Source: Endothia cerciana (taxonomy: Eukaryota > Ascomycota > Sordariomycetes > Diaporthales > Cryphonectriaceae). From it: 64,000 nucleotides of DNA. This document shows, piece after piece, positions 44,058 through 54,718 of the stretch (positions are counted from its first letter, which is position 1; the number at the start of each line of letters is the position of its first letter). The stretch is from positions 186,001 to 250,000 of the forward strand of contig JALRMH010000037.1 of assembly GCA_026119935.1 (NCBI GenBank). Direction: 5' to 3'. The notes under the pieces are model-generated. The model had not been told where the DNA came from. It made no database searches and saw only the letters and a program-made list of their open reading frames with translations. The position numbers and the translations under genes were made by a program.

Positions 44058-46090
44058 CTATATGACCTCCCGGTGATCGGCACCAGCCTTTGCGCTCAGG
44101 TCCGAGTTGGTCCTCGAACCGCGCCCGGGGTTCCTGGAGAGCTCTGCAATGTATGACTGGCGCTGCTCGTCTTCGTTCTTGCTCATCTCACTCTCGTCAT
44201 CAAAGAGGCGATCAATCTGCTCCAGGCTCAGACCCTTGGTCTCAGGGACACACATCATGGCCCACAGACCAGCGATGGTGGAGAAGGCGGCAAAGAAAAT
44301 GAAGGTGCCCCATCCGATCGAGTCCAGCATGGGAGGGACAGCCAAGCCCACTATGAAGTTGAAGAGCCTAACAAACTGTCAGTGTCACAGTATGCAAAAG
44401 CTTCTGTCGCAGAGAAAATCACTCACCAGATCCCCATGACAGACCATGCAGCACCTCTGGCGCGTAGTGATGACGGGAACAGCTCTGAGGGCATAGCCCA
44501 CGGGACGGGGCCCCAGGTAGTCCCGAATATCACCATGTAAAGATTTAGGAACGCAATCGCAAGCTTCGCCTCGGTGGCATGGGCGGGCCAAGCGTCGCCG
44601 AACAGCTTAATCAGGACTGCCACAATCACCATGGCGATTGTCATTCCAAGGGCCCCGAAGATGAGCAGTGGCTTTCGGCCAACGGTGTCCATGAGTGGGA
44701 TGCTGATCAGACAGCCAACGAGTTGGGTGACGTTGATGATTCCCGCCTGCACAAGCTGCTGTTCATCGGAGAACCCGAGCGCCTCGACCATAGACGGTGC
44801 GTAATAGATCAGGGCGTTGCTGAGTTGCAAGGATCAGCATACGTAGTTGACTACACGGTACAAACTGTAGGGAAGTTGTCACTTACATGCCGACCAACTG
44901 CTGGAATATACCGAGTAGAACTGCAATGAGACTGCGACGCCAGACGGTGCCTTTCCACGTGTCGAGCCAGGCCAACAGATCGAGCTTTACCTTGTCCTTG
45001 CGCGTCTCGCCCTTGATGACTTTACCATCGACCCGCTTCACCAGGCCCTTATGGCGATCAGCCAGAGCCTCGTCTTCAACTTGGATGTCGGCCCGCATCC
45101 TGATCCACTCCGCTGTGACACCCTTGTGCTCGATGCTCTGCTGGCCGCGCAGCATTCGCAGCGTATCCCGGGCTTGGTCATCCCGCCCCTTCATCACCAG
45201 CCAGCGGGGGCTCTCAGGGAGCCACGTCAGCGCGACGAAGAGGATCACGCCCGGGACCATCTGCAAGCCAAAGGGCAGACGGAAGGCCAGGTCCCCTTCA
45301 AGCACGCGGGTACCGAAGCACAGCCAGTATGCCACCACAATTCCCGTGACAACGAACACCTCGTTCAGGTCGAGCAGGAAGCCGCGGAGGTGCGGCGGGG
45401 CGATCTCGGCGACGTAGACGCTCATCGTGCTCGAGAGAAGGCCGATGCCGATGCCGCCGATGAACCGTCCCACAACCAGGACGTCGTAGACGGGCGAGCC
45501 GGTCTGGATGGCGGCGCCGAGGAGGAAGAAGATGCAGCCCGTCCTCATGGCCCACTTCCGGCCACGGTGGTCGGAAATGTGGGGGGTGAGGAATGCCCCA
45601 AAGAAGGCACCAAGCTCGAGTAAAGCGGTCACGAGGCCCTTGTAGAAGCCTTGTGAGGCCGCGCCGTCGGATAGTTGGGGGAACTGGGTCTGGAACTGGG
45701 TCATGACGAGGATGACAGACATTAGACCTAAGCGTGTTCCCACTGGTTAGAGTGCGTTTCTCGGCTGTCCAGAGTCAGTGTGGCCAACGGCATACCTTGA
45801 TCTATGCCGAAGCAAAGGGCACCGGTGACAGCAAATCCAGCAACGAGTGTCACGTAGGTATTGCTTTTCATCTCGCTGAGGACGAGGTCGCAGCTGTTTC
45901 TGGCCCTCGTCACCCTGGAACTTGTGTCTTTTGCCTTATCGAGACTTTCAATGTCTGATCCGTGGCCCAGTTCCTCGTCAGGGATCATGACAACGCCATC
46001 GCTGGATCTGTAAGACGCTCTCAACAAGTCTCCTGTCGGATCGGTGGCAAGCTCCACCATGGTAGCTTCTCTGGTCCCGTTGACGGCCAT
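44058..46090 (-). CDS. MFS sugar transporter
   Basis: Four exons (45796-46090, 44887-45727, 44427-44819, 44058-44367) code for 612 residues; the introns are 68, 67 and 59 bp. The joins restore family blocks: CFGIDQGLMSVIL in helix 1, LVGMINALIYYAPSM in helix 7 and WLFNFIVGLAVPPML. Sugar-porter signatures: D-x-x-GRK (DHRGRKWAM), GRFIGGIGIGLLSSTMSVYVAEIAP, LPESPRWLVMKGR, DTVGRKPLL, PSELFPSSLRARG and PETKGLSLEQID. Twelve helices are expected, with a ~75-residue cytosolic N-terminal extension. It should be a proton-coupled or facilitative uptake carrier for a hexose, pentose or polyol in the plasma membrane. Exon 2 could start nine bases... or more upstream at CTAACCAG, which would insert VGTRL-type residues; I chose the acceptor that fits the family. 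Confidence 0.9.
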
Positions 46091-47107
46091 CTTAACACCC
46101 GAAATGGTGGGAATGCGTGGGGATTTTGGTTTAGTACCGAAAAGGTAAGAATGAGTGAGTGGCGAGGCTCGACGGTCTTGAGCATAGACACTCGACCATC
46201 GAGGCCCGCGGGCTTAATAAAGGCCAGCATCTCATGGCTCGACTGTCGCCAGATGCTGGGCATAATTGACATCGTGGAAGCATCCGGAAATCCTGAGTGG
46301 GTCCCCGTCAGCTCTGCGGTGAGGCTCAAGTGTCAGATGAGCCTCATCGGCCTTTTTATGGAAACAGGTAGAAACGCTGTGGATACCAACACAGGAAACC
46401 CACGTGGGCATTGACAGCCGATTCCCACGATCCCGTCTGCCATCTTCCATCGTTTGCAATCATACTCCTGATCTAAAAATTGGTCCCAGGTCCACCAGAG
46501 AGCCTAAGGATGCCAACTCCACCGCGGCCCGGCCCCTTCCTACGAGTCGTTTCAAGAGACAGCTTGTACAGCCGCAAGCGCAGGCGTGTTGGTTGTGAGA
46601 ACGGCACCTTTTTTGGTAGAGGGAGGCATAGAGGATGAAGATACACCCGGAAATAGTGCAAGGCTCCACCACGATAACCGAAAACGTCTGTCAGTCCGTT
46701 GGGTGGATATGGAACCTTCTAGGCTGCCATCTGCCAAATGGCGGGCTCCTGTCTTGCTGGCTCGCAGAACGTGCCTCCTGGTTTATTTACCACGTCATTG
46801 AGTCGCAGTTTTATGCGCGTGACCTCGATATGATCCCGCTATATGGTGTTGAGGAGGCGGAGACGTAACGCAGCTCCGATCCTTGTAGCCTTGCTGGCTT
46901 GGCAGTGAGCTGTACCATCTTAAGACAGGATTAGGCTTAAGCTCTCACCGAGTCAGCATCTTGCGCAGAACATGGCATATGAACTTCCTCATCCGTATGT
47001 GGACTCCGAGCTTCGAAGGTATGATCTGGTGAAGAGCCCACAGAGCCCCAGTGGCAGCTATTATTTGGCTATGGGCAAACTTCGAGAGAGCATTGTTCCT
47101 ATGATGC
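46091..47107. other. Intergenic region between transporter and CorA-like gene
   Basis: About 1 kb: promoter of the sugar transporter and 3' flank of the CorA-like gene. No gene recognised. Confidence 0.5.
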
Positions 47108-49067
47108 TCACACGATGCCGTTACGGTCCTCGTTGGTATTGACGTCCTCGGTCGCTATCTGTCGTAGCCGAAACGTCGGTGGGGATATCAAGCTGTCTCC
47201 GTGTCTCTCTCGCTTCCTGAGCCACTTCGACCGGGTCACATCATCGCTCGTATCCGATCTGCTTGTCGACGAAAATAACGTAGCTGGCTCCGGCTCGGAT
47301 GCTGCCTCGCCTTTCCTCACTGACATGTAAAGGAAATCGTAGAGGTAACTAGTCTCCAGCTCCCTGGGCCTACGGTCGTCCGTCCAGTACCTCTCCTCGC
47401 TGAGGTCCTTGGACAGGTGCTTCCGGAAATAGCGGTCCTGGCCCACCCACCAGGCACGCCAGAGAACCAGAATGATAAGCGTTAATGGAATCGTGATAGC
47501 CCAGTACCACCAGAAGTCTGCGCCCACGACGGAGTTCTCCTGCCAGTCAAAAATGCCCATCCCAAATAGCGAACTCATGAATTCTCCCGGAAGAAAGATG
47601 GCAGTGATAATGGCCAACGCCTTCATGGAAGATGAGTCTCTAGAGGACGCTACAGCCATACGCGCGTTGAGATTATTGTCTTCCTGAGCTATTTTACTGT
47701 AGATCTGTGTAGGGTCAGTATGCGATACCGTGGGCACTCTGCTCAGGGGGGTCAGAACTCACAATATCAACCAGAGCCTTGCAACGCATCTCAAGGATAG
47801 TCCTGTCAGTCTTGAGAGACTGGCACAGCTGCAAAAGGCCCTCGAGATACTGCCTGATCTCGTGCCAGTGCCCAGCTAGTGGGTCATCAGAGATTCTAGC
47901 CCGCAGAAGCCCAGTCTTGACTTTGCCGCGGGCGGACAGTGGTGTGGGAAACGTGGCACTACTCGGCGTCGCAGTATCAGGAGTCTGCCTCACATCATCC
48001 AGTTCGTCCCCCGCGGCGAGAAGTATCTGGATCGTCCGCTCGAACCACTCCAGGGTATTCAGCAGCCGGATCGATTTCTTCAGGACATCGTGAGCATTCT
48101 TCATCAGCTCCGTGGACTTCTTATAGACCGGCTGCTGACCGGCCCCCACCTGTCCGCGGGTAGTACTGCCACTCCTGCTATGTCCGCTGCCTCGACGCCG
48201 AGCCGGGGTGATGGGAACCCCAAGGTCCCGCTGCCGTGCGCGCTCGTCGATGGCGTCGAACCCGGCCATATTGCTCACGTCGCGCTCGACGGCGATGACC
48301 TCACTGTGGTTTTCAGCCACAGCCCTCTCGGTCCTTGCGAACTGCACCTGTAGCAGCATCACGGGGATCACGAGGGGGTGGGCCCAGTGCGACTTGCACG
48401 CCTGCATCCGGGTGTCGTACTGCTGCAGGTCATCCTCGTTGTGCCGCCGGGGATCGAACGACTGGCGGATGAGGATGATGGTCGTGCGATCCGCGACGGT
48501 GTACGTCATGGAAAGGAAGTCGTAGGGTGCCTGCGGGTCCGTCGGGAAGGACAGGATGATGCTCAACTTCTCGTGGTGACGGTCCCAGAACATGGACTCG
48601 ACCGCCCTCCGCCTGACGTACTGCAGGGTCGCCGGGTGGAGGTCCATCGCCGTGTAGTCCCTGCCTGTCAGGTGAAGCCCGTCGAGGTCAAGGTCCTCGC
48701 TAGACTTGATGTTGGACCGTCGATGGCATATCACCTGTCGTACCCTCCCCTGCAGCAGGTGCGATGTTCCGCGCCTGGGGCCCCAGCCGCCGTCCACATC
48801 GAGGGCATAGTCATATCTCAGGGCCTGACGGAAGAGCTCGTCCCCATTGCCACCGCCCTCGGAGATGATGCACTGAGGGATGTGCCTGAGAAAAGGCCGG
48901 TCACTGTCCGTGTCGCCAGACTGAATAGTACTCGCGTAGTCCGCGTCCTTGGCAAACACGGCATACTCCTGAAATTTGAGGTGCGAAGAGCCATCGCGGA
49001 GGAGTATGTCGCCCTGGAGCGTATTGGTGTCGTGGATGAAGAGGTCGGATCGGTGAGGATCCCTCAT
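47108..49067 (-). CDS. CorA-like divalent-cation-transporter-type membrane protein
   Basis: Exons 47763-49067 and 47108-47704 are joined across a 58-bp intron, giving 633 residues from the first ATG in frame (49067). The long N-terminal part is soluble and includes FLSMTYTVADRTTIILIRQSF and helical stretches (STELMKNAHDVLKKSIRLL; RCKALVDIIYSKIAQEDN). The last third has two hydrophobic segments (ALAIITAIFLPGEFMSSLFGM; DFWWYWAITIPLTLIILVLW), the usual layout of CorA/ALR-type proteins. The classical GMN loop is replaced by GMGIFDW, as in many fungal CorA-like proteins, so magnesium transport is not certain. The frame stays open upstream of 49067 without an ATG. A separate 82-codon frame (49136-49384, ATG at 49384) might be an upstream exon, but I found no convincing splice. 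Confidence 0.75.
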
Positions 49068-49740
49068 GGCTGGCGTCGTCAATAAAGATGGCCCCCCTAC
49101 TGCTGACCGCCTCCCGCAAGGGTCTCCCGGGCTGTCTATTCCCGTCGATCTCCCATTAATCTGGGACGAGTGTCGACTTGGCGGTACGAGGGGCTGTCTT
49201 TGACGCGAGCACGACGATCTCGGTATTCACGGAAAGCGACCTTGGCATCTCGAGATGGGATGAACGTCTTCTGCTGGACACCGCGAGAATTCTGCGGCAG
49301 ATCTGAAGCTCCGCTGGCCTCTCCCGCTTTATCGCTTGGCAGTGGAGCATGTATGCAGCGTTCATCATTCCCCGGATCCACCATGATCAGCGAGTGGACG
49401 TGCGGCTGCTTTAGACAGAGTTCCGATTCGATTCGCTGGCGGACGCCATCGACGACAAAAGTAGATAGCGCGTCTGGGGGAAGAGGCTTGACAGAACGTC
49501 GCCTCTACGTGTATGTATGTGTAAGTTACCTATCAACGCTTGCCAACTGCGACGGGCTCAGGAAAATCAGTCTCGCAGACATCAGGAGCATCGAGTACGC
49601 GCGACTCTGATTCGACCTCCGACTTCTTTTCGCCCCGAAATGAGGCGCAAAGTACCCACCCCTGTCCTTTGCATACCTCATTAGGCGATCAATTCTTTGC
49701 TCAGGTTCATCCGGATACCTCTCATCAGCTATATCCCGAT
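49068..49740. other. Region upstream of the CorA-like gene with an unassigned 82-codon frame
   Basis: 49136-49384 (minus) is an ATG-started frame rich in Arg/Asp/Lys (SRDAKVAFREYRDRRARVKD) that ends 70 bp before the CorA-like start. It may be a first exon, a small upstream frame or chance. The rest is the 3' flank of the acyltransferase relic. Confidence 0.35.
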
Positions 49741-50690
49741 CTAGCCTTTCACTTCCGAGCGCATCTTCTCCACCTCCTTTTCCACCGCTCCCCAGAGAGC
49801 CTTCTGTCGGTACCCACACAGCCAGTAGTTGCCCTGTAGGTCTTCGTGGAAGGGAAAACCCTCGGGAAGGACAGGCCGCTGGTTGTTCTGGATATACGAA
49901 GCCCTCAGGGGGCTCCGTCCGTGGCTGCTTAGCGGCAGCCTTGAAGTCGAAGTCGAAAAGGCCTGCCTTTTGCCAGTTAGAAAAGGTGACTTGGTGCATG
50001 CCGCTGTCGCCGAAGAAGACCATCAGCTTCCCGTAGTTGCGGCGCTGCAGAGTCGAGTACGCGTCGTGCTGCTCGCGCGTCCCCTGTTCGGTGATGGACC
50101 GCCGTATCTTGCGCGCTACCCAACTCAGCGGCTTGTCGAGGATGTCGTGCGCCGGATGCACGACGCTGATGAACCCTAGAGCAGTGTCTATGTAAAGACG
50201 GTCGGCGGGTAAGAGATCGTCTGGGAACGCCTTGCGAAGTGAGACCGATTGCGTCGAGCACACCTTTGAATCGACTACTTAGCACTATTACGATATCTAA
50301 GACCATGAGGACGTCTGGGGACACTTACGGTTCGGTTCGAGATCTGGTCCTGATGACACATGTTAAGTCGCGTCCACAATGCCGAGATGATGTCTCCTTC
50401 AGCCAGGAAGGGCTTCTCGCCCTCGACAGCTGCGAGTTGCTCGAGGGCCTGCGCATGCGCCTTCGGCCAGAAAGCGGCCGGAATACACAGCATGCGGGTC
50501 TCCTTGGCGCTGATGCCCAGACTGTATGCATTCCGCAGTCCATATCCGTCCGCATGCTTCAGACCGACTTCCCAATGCTGTCCTCGAGTCTCCGTTCGAG
50601 TGGTTCTGTCCGCTCGACCCTTGTGGACACCATTCTCATATCACGCGTGACGCTACGAACACATGGTTTGGTTCGAACGGTATCTCTCCA
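49741..50690 (-). pseudogene. 5'-truncated, frameshifted acyltransferase (fungal HXXXD/'LysR family regulatory' type) relic
   Basis: The C-terminal half of a fungal acyltransferase is recognisable: HWEVGLKHADGYGLRN, TRMLCIPAAFWPKAHAQALE, KPFLAEGDIISALWTRLNM, then a still well-formed 65-bp intron (50264-50328, GTAAGT...CAAAG), SLRKAFPDDLLPADR, LGFISVVHPAHDI, and NWQKAGLFDFDFKAA, the counterpart of the DFGWG motif. At about 49901-49915, in or near a run of five G, the frame shifts: the expected ending SYIQNNQRPVLPEGFPFHED...YWLCGYRQKALWGAVEKE continues one frame over and stops at 49741. The N-terminal half with the catalytic HxxxD is absent, because sequence similarity ends just where the plus-strand rhodopsin-domain gene begins. 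Intact relatives are often found in secondary-metabolite clusters, where they acylate the product. Confidence 0.75.
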
Positions 50691-50708
50691 AGACAGAAAA
50701 CCCTAACT

Positions 50709-52064
50709 ATGGCCAATGAGGAGATGTGGGCAGAGTATGGCGTAGGCGCAGCATTCTTGTTAGCGCGCTTCTTCGCCAGATGGAAGGTAGCTGGCATACA
50801 GCACCTTGGCCCCGAGGATTACCTAGCGATGCTCACTTTGGTGAGTCTGCCACCTGAAGGGACATCATTAACGTGCTCTCAGGAATTGAACATAGCTAAT
50901 AGTCGATGGCTGGGCCAGGTATGCTACATAGTCATCACCGTCGTTATTTATGAGATCACCACGCATGGCAACCTCATCGGCCAGACCAGCGAATCGGTCT
51001 ACATGCTTAGCGGCGCGGAAAAAAGAGGACATAGTCGTTGGGCAGAAACTTACCTTTGTCGACCAGCCACTCTACATTTCTTACATGTGGTCACTCAAGG
51101 CAGCGACGTTGGTAATATTCTTCAAGCTCACATCGGTTGATGGCCCAATGGAAAGCCGGGCACGAGAACAATGTGGCCGCGGTTTCGAGCGTTTGGTACT
51201 GACATACTCGTTCCAGTAAGGGGATTCCCTCGCTCCGGAAGCTCGTTGTTGGAGCGGCGGTGTTCACATGTTGTACCTTCGTCACATGCTTCATGATACA
51301 TATCTGCGGGTGTTTGCCAGTTGAAAAAGCCTGGCAGGTTGTGCCGTATCCAGGAAGTAAGAGCAGCTCCCCGATAGATGACGTGTCTACATATTGGCTA
51401 CCCGCAGACTTACCAAGACCGGTGTGCCCTTCGGAATATCAGTTACATCGGAATCGGTGTAGTCAATGCCATGTACGCTGACATGCTCCTCAACCCGTCC
51501 TAACTCAACTTCCTCTCCACCCCTCCCCCCTCCCGCCTGCGGGGATATCCGCCGCCCTCTTCTCTTGATCTTTTCTGTCCCTCTTCCTCTTCTTTATCTA
51601 GCCCTAGAATTGCTGAAGAAGCTGACTTAGCTTGACTCTCAGATCTGACTTCGTCATCACTATGACGCCGATCCCCATCATTGTCAAGACCAAGATGTCC
51701 ATCTGGAGAAGACTGGCATAGGACTGCTTCTGGGCTGTGGAGGGTTCGTCATACTCGCGACCATCCTCCGGAGCTACTACTCCCTCAAGTCTTCCAGGCG
51801 CTACAGATCACGCAGCAGTGGTCCTCGCGCGGGCTCATGGCCGCCGCTATGTCCGTCAGCATCCCCGCTATCAAGACGCCCATCAGCCGGGCCCAGCCAG
51901 AGCCTGGACCCCGCGTACGAGATGGACTCGAAGATGCGGAGCGGCAACCACCAGTGGCAGATCAGCGCGGGGAAGGCGTTCAAGGGCCACCGGCTCTCGT
52001 CCGATGGCGACAGTGAGGACTTGATCCTAGGCCAGCAGGGTGGGATGAGCCAGTATCAGACGTA
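50709..52064 (+). pseudogene. Rhodopsin-domain membrane protein gene with two frameshifts
   Basis: Exons 50709-50840, 50919-51135, 51221-51356, 51418-51472 and 51643-52064 fit GT-AG sites and give a fungal rhodopsin-domain protein: LGPEDYLAMLTLVCYIVITVV, LTFVDQPLYISYMWSLKAATL, GIPSLRKLVVGAAVFTCCTF, YIGIGVVNAISDFVITMTPIP and a polar tail ending at TAG 52062-52064. Two lesions break it. A run of six A (51019-51024) has one base too many for the expected SGAEKEDIVVGQKL. Near 51706-51714 one base is missing, so WRR is followed by a TAG (51719-51721), while the expected GIGLLLGCGGFVILATILRSYY lies one frame over. Splice sites remain good, so decay is recent or the lesions are assembly errors. The first lies in a homopolymer; the second does not. 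Confidence 0.75.
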
Positions 52065-52670
52065 GACCATACACGTGTCAAACGAGTACAAGGTCAAAAC
52101 AAGTTGGATCTCGGAGACTGAAAATTGGTAAATATTTAAAGGATCCTCGGTAGGGGCAAAAAAAACCAAAAAAACCAAAAAGAAAAAAGACCACAGTGCG
52201 AACAGGCGTTGGGGGCGTTTGTGAATTACCATTTCGACGTGCCAAGGCTCAGGCTACCTGAACGTCCGGGTACGTACAGATAATGGCTAATTCGGTATGT
52301 CAGCTAAATTACTATAACCCGTGAATACATGGCCCTTCTGGGCGCCGTCGCTTGGCCTTGGTATTGCCGCAACCACGAATTGTGTGTGCACCCGGGCCAC
52401 GAAGTAGCCCTTAATTTGGACGCGGCCACAGGTGGATCATACGCTCTGGTCACGTCTTTCCTCTTATGTTACCACTGATCACGTACCTTGCACTAAGCGC
52501 GATTACTTAAGTACCTGTATCTTGTCTTCAGGTCATAAGTGTCTAAGTGGAGGGGGGGATAGCCGTCACCATAAGAAGTACTGGTTCAGTGGTTTTAGTC
52601 TTGAAGTTAGTCGTTATTAACATGCTATCTAAATATACATAAAAATTTTTATCTTTCAATATCAACACGT
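52065..52670. other. Convergent intergenic region
   Basis: About 600 bp between the rhodopsin pseudogene (plus) and the MFS transporter (minus), A/T-richer than its neighbours, with an A-rich tract at 52160-52190. No gene recognised. Confidence 0.5.
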
Positions 52671-54718
52671 CTACTCGTCATCGTCGAGCTCGATCTCCTT
52701 GCCGGTACCCTCATAGAGCAGCAAGGAGGCGACCCAGCCGACGACGCTGACAAGGGCGACCGCCCACCAGCTGAAGGCGACCATGCCCCAGTCCAGGCCC
52801 ATGCCGTACCACCAGCCGCCGACGATAGGGCCGACGGTCCTGAACCCGGCGGAGACGGACTGCCCGATGCCGTGGATGGTCCCCAGCACGGACGGGTGCG
52901 GGCTGCAGTTGTTGAGCAGGATGATGCTGGCGGGCAGCGTCATGGTGCGCGCCGACGTGTGCAGGAACAGGATGATGACGATGGCGAACCAGAGCGCGGT
53001 GGAGACGGAGGTGGTGCCGTCCTCGTTCTGCGCCTGCGGCAGGGTCGCAAGGAAGGGCGCGAGCAGGTAGGCGACGGGGAAGATGACGAGGAAGTACCGG
53101 AAGCTGCGCAGGGTGCCCAGGCGCGCGTGCATGGGCGGGTACATGACGACCTGCAGCAGCATGCCCAGGACGCCCAGGATGGAGGTGGCGTTGCCGACGG
53201 TCGAGGCCGGCATGCCGAGGCCGCCGGCGAACCAGAGCAGGCTGCGCTTGCCCAGGGCGCGGCCCTCGACGGGGATGGTCTCGACGGAGGGGGAGACGAA
53301 GCCTGGGCGGGGCGTGGACAGGAAGAGCGTCCAGATGTTGGTGAAGGCGCCGAGGTGGAAGTCGTAGAAGGCCTGGCTGAGGAGGGTGAAGATGACGTTC
53401 TTGGTCCACAGGCGGGAGAACGGGAGGGTCTTCTTCGCCTTGCCGCCGGGGATGGCGGGGAGGGGCTTCCCGCTCTTCTCGTTCAGATGCATCGGCTCGA
53501 GCTGGTCGTATCCGCCGCGGTCGTGGTAGACATAGTCCAGGGGCCGGCGCAGGATGAAGCACTTGACGCGGGCTGCGTAGTCCAGCCCGACATCGTAGGT
53601 GCCCTTCTTGGACTTGGAGGTCTCCTCGAGGCCGAAGAGGACAGCCAGGAAGACGGCAAACAGGGCGGCGGCATTCGCGATCGATGGCAGCGCGAACGGG
53701 TACTCCTCGACCAGGGAAGAGTGGAAGGGGGCGCCGGGGGCGAACCACTCGGGGAGTGTCACGGCCGGGTCCGCAAGCCAGCCCCCGAGGATTGGTCCGA
53801 GGATACCGGCGACGTTGAAGCTCATCGGCAGGATGAGGAAAGCCCGTGACTGATACTTCCTCTCGACGGTGATCTCGGAGATCATGGTCCGAATGATGCC
53901 CACGAGACCGTTGATGCAGCCGGCGAAGATCCTCCAGAACATGGCAGTGGCGAAGGAGCTCGAGAAGCCATAGCCGAAGCATGCGATGCTGGTCCCAAGC
54001 GTTCCGACCAACAGGACCATCTTGCGACCTCCGTAGACCTTGGGAGAGTCGGCCACCTTGCCCCAGAAGATGGCTGTCAAGACTTGAGCACCGGTGAACC
54101 CGCCGGTCAGAAGACCGGCTTGTGCTGATATCTTGGCATCAGACATGACTGCTTCTATATATCAGAACGTCAGTTAGAAATATAGTAATTCGGAGGGGGG
54201 ATCGATCAGGACATACCCGAGCCGGCGTCCAGTATCTGTTGTGAAGCCATGTGCTTCAGCTGGTAAAATATGTACGCCTGCAGAGTCGCGACCTGGAGGA
54301 AGTCGACCATCCGGCAGAGAAACAGGATCAGCAGCTGGCCCTTGTGCGGTAGGGACATCCAGGTGACATGTTCCGGCGCGGCCTTCTTTGGCGGTTCTGG
54401 TGCTGATTCCTCATCGCGACACTCTCTCGGCAGGAATGGTGCAGATGATGAGTACTCTTTTGAGTAGTCGTCTTCCGAGTCGCTGTGGTAGGCCTTTTCC
54501 CGGTCGGCACTGCTCATGGGGTCAAATGCGGTTATTGACGAGGCGGATGAGCCAAGTCCATTCCTTGAGCTATCCTGGTTGAGGAACTGGTCGTAGTCCC
54601 CGCTGGCCTCCAGCTCGGCCTTCTCGTTGAGCTCGCCCATGATATCGAATCGGCTCGGTGGTGATAATGAGCTGGGCTGTTGTTGCGGCTGTGTAGCCGC
54701 GGTCTGGTCTGGTGTCAT
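52671..54718 (-). CDS. MFS transporter, DHA1 / zinc-induced-facilitator-like
   Basis: Exons 54217-54718 and 52671-54154 are joined across a 62-bp intron, giving 661 residues. The first ~120 residues are cytosolic, polar and acidic (Gln/Ser/Asp-rich). Helix 1 lies around KGQLLILFLCRMVDFLQVATL. The MFS loop 2-3 motif is GKVADSPKVYGGRKMVLLVG and is followed by GFSSSFATAMFWRIFAGCINGLVGIIRTMISEI and the motif-C-like LPMSFNVAGILGPILGGWLADP. A large central loop (about 330-400) separates the two six-helix halves. The pattern matches the fungal DHA1 branch related to plant zinc-induced-facilitator proteins, usually annotated as multidrug or peptide exporters. Substrate unknown. The start at 54718 is the first ATG; upstream in-frame sequence lacks one. 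Confidence 0.88.

Noticed and set aside
52711..53982. 423-codon minus-strand frame and a 325-codon plus-strand frame at 52872-53849
   Set aside because: Both overlap the MFS transporter exon in other frames and show no domain, only Arg/Pro/His or Gly/Asp/Glu-rich shadow sequence.
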